Source: Mucilaginibacter galii
Lineage (GTDB): Bacteria; Bacteroidota; Bacteroidia; Sphingobacteriales; Sphingobacteriaceae
Reading direction: 5' to 3'
Length of the DNA stretch: 64,000 nucleotides
Assembly (NCBI RefSeq): GCF_014635825.1
Contig: NZ_BMDO01000010.1
Coordinates: forward strand, 1-64,000
Positions 60,888 through 64,000 of this stretch are shown here, in pieces. Under the pieces are notes generated by a model. That model was not told the origin of the DNA and did not search any database. It was given only the letters and a program-made list of their open reading frames with translations. A program made the position numbers and the translations under genes. Each line of letters begins with the position of its first letter. The stretch's first letter is position 1.

Positions 60888-61448
60888 GTGGCAAAGCTTG
60901 AACAAGAGATAGAAGCACTCATTTTCGCATCAGATCAGGGCATACGGGTGGAGGAGATATTATATTGCCTTCAGGCCGTCTCAGAGGCCGATTTTAGTAC
61001 AAATGAAGCACTTTCTACCATTGAAAAAATACAGCATAAATACCAGGACGAAGCTTTCGCCATTGAGCTGGTAAAACTCAATAATGGCTATCAATTTTTA
61101 ACAAAAAAAATTTATCACCACGTTATAGGGCAGTTACAGTTGCAACGCTCTAAGAAAAAACTAAGCCAGGCGGCGCTTGAAACGTTGGCCATAATTGCCT
61201 ACCGCCAACCGGTAACCAAACTTGAAGTGGAGCAAATACGTGGCGTAAACTGCGACTATTCTATCCAAAAACTTTTAGAAAAAGAGCTTATTACTATAGC
61301 TGGCAAAGCCGATACCGTAGGCCGCCCTTTACTTTATACCACCAGCAACCAGTTTGCCGATTACATGGGGATTAATAATATTAGCGAGCTACCGGCCATG
61401 GCCGAACTTAGCAGCACGGCCAATAGTATTGGAAATGAGCAGGAATAA
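60888..61448 (+). CDS. scpB: Segregation and condensation protein B
   Basis: Kleisin-associated winged-helix subunit of the SMC-ScpA-ScpB condensin. The start GTG gives VAKLEQEIEALIFASDQGIR, the usual N-terminus. Two winged-helix domains follow; SQAALETLAIIAYRQPVTKL and EVEQIRGVNCDYSIQKLLEK are diagnostic. 186 residues. scpA is not adjacent, as is common in Bacteroidota. It diverges from the ferritin-like pair. Confidence 0.93.
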   Translation: MAKLEQEIEALIFASDQGIRVEEILYCLQAVSEADFSTNEALSTIEKIQHKYQDEAFAIELVKLNNGYQFLTKKIYHHVIGQLQLQRSKKKLSQAALETLAIIAYRQPVTKLEVEQIRGVNCDYSIQKLLEKELITIAGKADTVGRPLLYTTSNQFADYMGINNISELPAMAELSSTANSIGNEQE

Positions 61449-61566
61449 ATTTTTTATACATTTTTACTAAAAACGTTTTTTAGTTATTTTTGGAATAAGA
61501 ACAAACGAAACAAACACTACATTTAAACTATCTAAACACGAAACATTAAACTTAAAAATATTCACC

Positions 61567-61758
61567 ATGCAAACGCCCAAAAAAACTGCAAGCAATAGTG
61601 CCGCTAATCAAAGTGCATCTAACAACGCAGCCGACAATCCGGCTGAGCAAAAGAAGTTTAACGACGATGACTTTGATGAGGATTTTGACGCTGAACCGTT
61701 AGTCGATCTTGATTACGACGGCGTTAGCCGTTACGACGACGAAGACGACGATTTCTAA
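61567..61758 (+). CDS. Small acidic protein of unknown function
   Basis: 63 residues: an Asn/Ser/Ala-rich first half (TASNSAANQSASNNAADNPA) and a highly acidic second half (FNDDDFDEDFDAEPLVDLDY, ending DDEDDDF). No signal peptide. Likely disordered and could bind metal or basic partners. Reality is supported by its own ATG and a terminator right after it; similar proteins are, from memory, common in Sphingobacteriaceae. Confidence 0.65.
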   Translation: MQTPKKTASNSAANQSASNNAADNPAEQKKFNDDDFDEDFDAEPLVDLDYDGVSRYDDEDDDF

Positions 61759-61780
61759 AAATCAATCACATTAAATGTAT

Positions 61781-61810
61781 AGCATCCGGTTTTGCCTGAT
61801 GCTTTTTTTT
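61781..61810 (+). terminator. Intrinsic terminator
   Basis: AGCATCCGG pairs with CCTGATGCT (one mismatch) and leads into an eight-T run. Confidence 0.8.
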
Positions 61811-61890
61811 TAACGTACTTTTAAAGAAAATCAATTTTAGTATGACGTTGCAAACCACGGCGTACCATAATTTAGCAGGCTAAACAGTAG

Positions 61891-63012
61891 ATGACCGTTA
61901 CCGAAGTTAACAACCACCAAAGCCGTAAAGCATTTTTAGATGCGGCACGGCTAATTTATAAGGATGACAAAAACTTCATTTGTCCGCTTGATAATGATAT
62001 TGAAGCCGTATTCGATCCAGAAAAGAACATATTCTTTAAGTTTGGTAAGGCCCAGCGATGGATACTTACAGATGATAAGGGGCAGCTTATAGGACGGGTT
62101 GCTGCATTTATTAATGAAAAAAAAGCGTACAACTATGCGCAGCCAACAGGCGGCATGGGCTTTTTTGAGTGTATAGATAACCAGGATGCCGCCTTTTTAA
62201 TTTTTGATACAGCTCAAAACTGGCTTAAGCAACATGGCATGCAAGCAATGGACGGCCCTATAAACTTTGGGGAGAACGATATGTTTTGGGGCTTATTGAT
62301 AGATGGATTTATGCCGCAATCTTACGGAATGAACTACCATCACCCCTACTATAAAAAGTTTTTTGAAGATTACGGCTTCGTTACCTTGTACGAGCAGATC
62401 ACTAATCATATTGACGCCCATAAACCGTTCCCTGAGCGCTTTACTAAAATTGCCAACTGGGTTATCCAAAAGCCGGGCTATAGGTTTGAACATTTGAAGG
62501 CTTCGCAGATAGATAAGTTTGCATCGGATTTCATGGAAATTTATAACGATGCCTGGAAAGATTTTGAAAACTTTGTCCCCATACAAAGGGCTACCATTTT
62601 AGAAACATTCAGAAAAATGAAAATGATCATGGACGAAAACCTTATCTGGTTTGCTTATGTAGACAACGAACCGGCAGCATTTATGGTAGTACTGCCCGAT
62701 GCCAACCAAATGATCAAAACTTTTAACGGAAAGCTTACCCTCATTAACAAGCTTAAGTTTTTATACAACAAGTGGAAAGGCGTAAACCGCATGCGCGCCG
62801 TAGTAATGGGTACCAAAACCAAATATCAGAAACATGGGCTCGAATCGGCCATGTTTATCAAGTTAAAGGAATATGTGCTGCCTTTAAAGCAATATGACGA
62901 AATGGAGTTATCCTGGGTGGGCGATTTTAACGACAAAATGCTGGCCTTACACCAAGCCATGGGCGGCGTATTCGGGAAAAAGCACGCTACGCTGCGGTAT
63001 ATTTTTAAATAA
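61891..63012 (+). CDS. GNAT-like acetyltransferase-fold protein
   Basis: 373 residues, no signal or membrane part. The first half (FICPLDNDIEAVFDPEKNIF; RWILTDDKGQLIGRVAAFIN) and the second half (EMELSWVGDFNDKMLALHQA, then MGGVFGKKHATLRYIFK) look like the two lobes of a duplicated GNAT domain in the 'hypothetical N-acetyltransferase' family of Bacteroidota. FGENDMFWGLL is a striking conserved-looking block. Substrate unknown. Confidence 0.75.
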   Translation: MTVTEVNNHQSRKAFLDAARLIYKDDKNFICPLDNDIEAVFDPEKNIFFKFGKAQRWILTDDKGQLIGRVAAFINEKKAYNYAQPTGGMGFFECIDNQDAAFLIFDTAQNWLKQHGMQAMDGPINFGENDMFWGLLIDGFMPQSYGMNYHHPYYKKFFEDYGFVTLYEQITNHIDAHKPFPERFTKIANWVIQKPGYRFEHLKASQIDKFASDFMEIYNDAWKDFENFVPIQRATILETFRKMKMIMDENLIWFAYVDNEPAAFMVVLPDANQMIKTFNGKLTLINKLKFLYNKWKGVNRMRAVVMGTKTKYQKHGLESAMFIKLKEYVLPLKQYDEMELSWVGDFNDKMLALHQAMGGVFGKKHATLRYIFK

Positions 63013-63040
63013 ATCTCCGTATTGATATGGTGGAATATAA

Positions 63041-63098
63041 GTCTGAGCTTGTCGAAGACTTGAACGCTTGCCAAGTCTTCGACAAGCTCAGACTGACA
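63041..63098. repeat. Dispersed palindromic repeat, copy 3 of 3
   Basis: Two perfect 22-bp arms (63041-63062 and 63072-63093, starting GTCTGAGCTTGTCGAAG) around a 9-base loop. The best-preserved copy in the window, placed between convergent genes. Confidence 0.93.
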
Positions 63099-63121
63099 AA
63101 TGATACCGTTAAGTAATAGCC

Positions 63122-63937
63122 TTACCGGTAAAATGCCCGGAAACGGCGTTCAAAGGTTTCAGAACTACCATAGCTGCCAGCGAGGGCTGTAAATGAGCTA
63201 TCGCCTTTATTAAGCGATGCCAAAATTTGCTTGATGTATTCGGGATGCGTTTTGATGATAAAAAAAATTATACCGTAGCCTACATTATACTTAAACTCAA
63301 CATCCTGTTTGTTGGCCCATGAACTCATTTCGGGCCCGAAGTACTTTTTCAGGTCAAGTTCACCTTTGCCAATATATTCTTTCAGTTTGCGCAAGCGGGG
63401 CGTTTGCTGGTCAATGTATACAGCGTTCTTATCGTTAACGTAAAGGCCTTCAAAAAACTCGGCCAAGCCTTCATTTATCCAGTTGGGCACACCATAATAA
63501 TTGTGGTATTGCATAAACAGATGGCTAACCTCGTGTACTATTACATTGGTATAATCATCTCCCTCGTAAATATAGCACTGCTTGGTACGGCCCGAATAGA
63601 AACCTGTTTTAGTAATGGAGGCACTCTCAGCATCCCTTACGGCTTCAAACTTTTTACGGCTTTTGTATAAATTTATAATTACAGGCAGGCTATCAGGAAT
63701 CTGCTTTTCAAACAGCCCGTTATAAACGTAAGCCTCATATTTAACGAGGCGAGTAAGCATAGCGGTATCTTGCGCATTGATCTTACCATCAACCGCGTTG
63801 TAGATTAGTTTTTGTGCATGCGTGTTGAACTGAAAAGCACACAGAAAAAAAACAGCCAGTAAAAAGGGTTTCTTTTTACTGGCTGATGCAACTTTATGCG
63901 GTTGCTTTGCTTTGTCTAAGTTCTTCAAACAACTCAA
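63122..63937 (-). CDS. Secreted HExxH peptidase-like protein (DUF1570/gluzincin type)
   Basis: The mature domain has VIVHEVSHLFMQYH, a zinc-binding HExxH, and a downstream GLAEFFEGLY with the third-ligand Glu, the MA-clan layout. There is no ATG before the signal-like KKKPFLLAVFFLCAFQ. The only in-frame starts are TTGs (63937 or 63928), which lie inside the 3' end of an XRE gene. The signal peptide codons coincide with that gene's terminator hairpin (63845-63885). 271 residues from the first TTG. Start uncertain, frame sound. Confidence 0.78.
   Translation of the reverse strand: MSCLKNLDKAKQPHKVASASKKKPFLLAVFFLCAFQFNTHAQKLIYNAVDGKINAQDTAMLTRLVKYEAYVYNGLFEKQIPDSLPVIINLYKSRKKFEAVRDAESASITKTGFYSGRTKQCYIYEGDDYTNVIVHEVSHLFMQYHNYYGVPNWINEGLAEFFEGLYVNDKNAVYIDQQTPRLRKLKEYIGKGELDLKKYFGPEMSSWANKQDVEFKYNVGYGIIFFIIKTHPEYIKQILASLNKGDSSFTALAGSYGSSETFERRFRAFYR
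63845..63885 (-). terminator. Strong intrinsic terminator inside a coding region
   Basis: On the minus strand a perfect 13-bp stem (CAGCCAGTAAAAA with TTTTTACTGGCTG, loop of 7) leads straight into eight T's. It begins 9 bp after the XRE stop codon but also encodes the signal peptide of the downstream peptidase. Confidence 0.85.
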
Positions 63938-64000
63938 TTACTTTTTTCTGAAGGTCAATAACTTCCGTTTCCCTATCCATTAACTTTTTATTGACATTCT
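63894..64000 (-). CDS. XRE-type regulator, C-terminal end only
   Basis: The minus strand from the right edge reads NVNKKLMDRETEVIDLQKKV then IELFEELRQSKATA and a TAA. This aligns with the C-terminal coiled coil of the XRE regulator at 13661-14029 (KKLTDREAEIADLQRKVIEL), so it is a paralog's tail. The helix-turn-helix lies outside the window. Confidence 0.8.
   Translation of the reverse strand, partial: NVNKKLMDRETEVIDLQKKVIELFEELRQSKATA

Overview
The window looks like a chromosomal segment of a Sphingobacteriaceae member of the Bacteroidota, close to Mucilaginibacter or Pedobacter (inferred; no 16S is present). The grounds are: an outer-membrane barrel with a carboxypeptidase-regulatory domain, a DUF4290 protein, the M56/BlaR1-BlaI pair, futalosine-pathway MqnC, many short SPII lipoproteins, -7 boxes of the Bacteroidota type TAnnTTTG, and weak Shine-Dalgarno sites. 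I see no rRNA, tRNA, CRISPR array or prophage. The only mobile DNA is the last 26 codons of an IS3-type transposase at the left edge.

Layout. 1-10.9 kb: acyl-CoA desaturase, an outer-membrane barrel with a secreted Gly-rich partner, a SlyD-like FKBP, a DUF255 thioredoxin-fold protein, an SDR and a membrane protein. 11-23.8 kb: UvrD/PcrA helicase, an XRE regulator, a TPR receptor with a kinase H-box but no ATPase domain facing two tiny secreted peptides, an M20 dipeptidase, dGTPase, dipeptide epimerase, DUF4290 and MurA with Asp in place of the fosfomycin-target Cys. 24-34.4 kb: MFS transporter, HAD, DinB, L,D-transpeptidase, Nudix, a diheme cytochrome, an SDR, a secreted Hint-domain protein and a Tat-exported aminotransferase/amine-oxidase pair. 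34.7-43 kb: BlaI plus a BlaR1-like peptidase carrying two TonB-plug-like segments, topoisomerase IB, threonine aldolase, two tandem secreted paralogs, a GT87-like membrane protein and a BaiN-type flavoprotein. 43-50 kb: nuoAB and nuoCD, split by purK-purE, yqgE and pdxH. 50-58 kb: an ECF sigma factor with an anti-sigma/trypsin fusion, a group of Thr/Asp-rich lipoproteins, an esterase and a ModF-like ABC protein. 58-64 kb: mqnC, two secreted ferritin-like proteins, scpB, a GNAT-like protein, a HExxH peptidase and the end of a second XRE regulator.

Connected functions: purK-purE are consecutive de novo purine steps; NuoABCD with MqnC point to menaquinone-linked respiration; L,D-transpeptidase, MurA and the dipeptide epimerase touch peptidoglycan synthesis or recycling; BlaI/BlaR1 and the ECF/anti-sigma-protease pair are two separate envelope-sensing switches.

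Structure outside genes: six spacers show 7-bp periodicity with a different heptamer at each locus. Two are near-perfect arrays of about 10 units, one a short run, and three are inverted arms. A 53-64 bp palindromic repeat occurs three times. Several start codons lie 3-6 bp after a -7 box, which suggests leaderless or near-leaderless transcripts. No homology search was run; all family names come from motifs read by eye.
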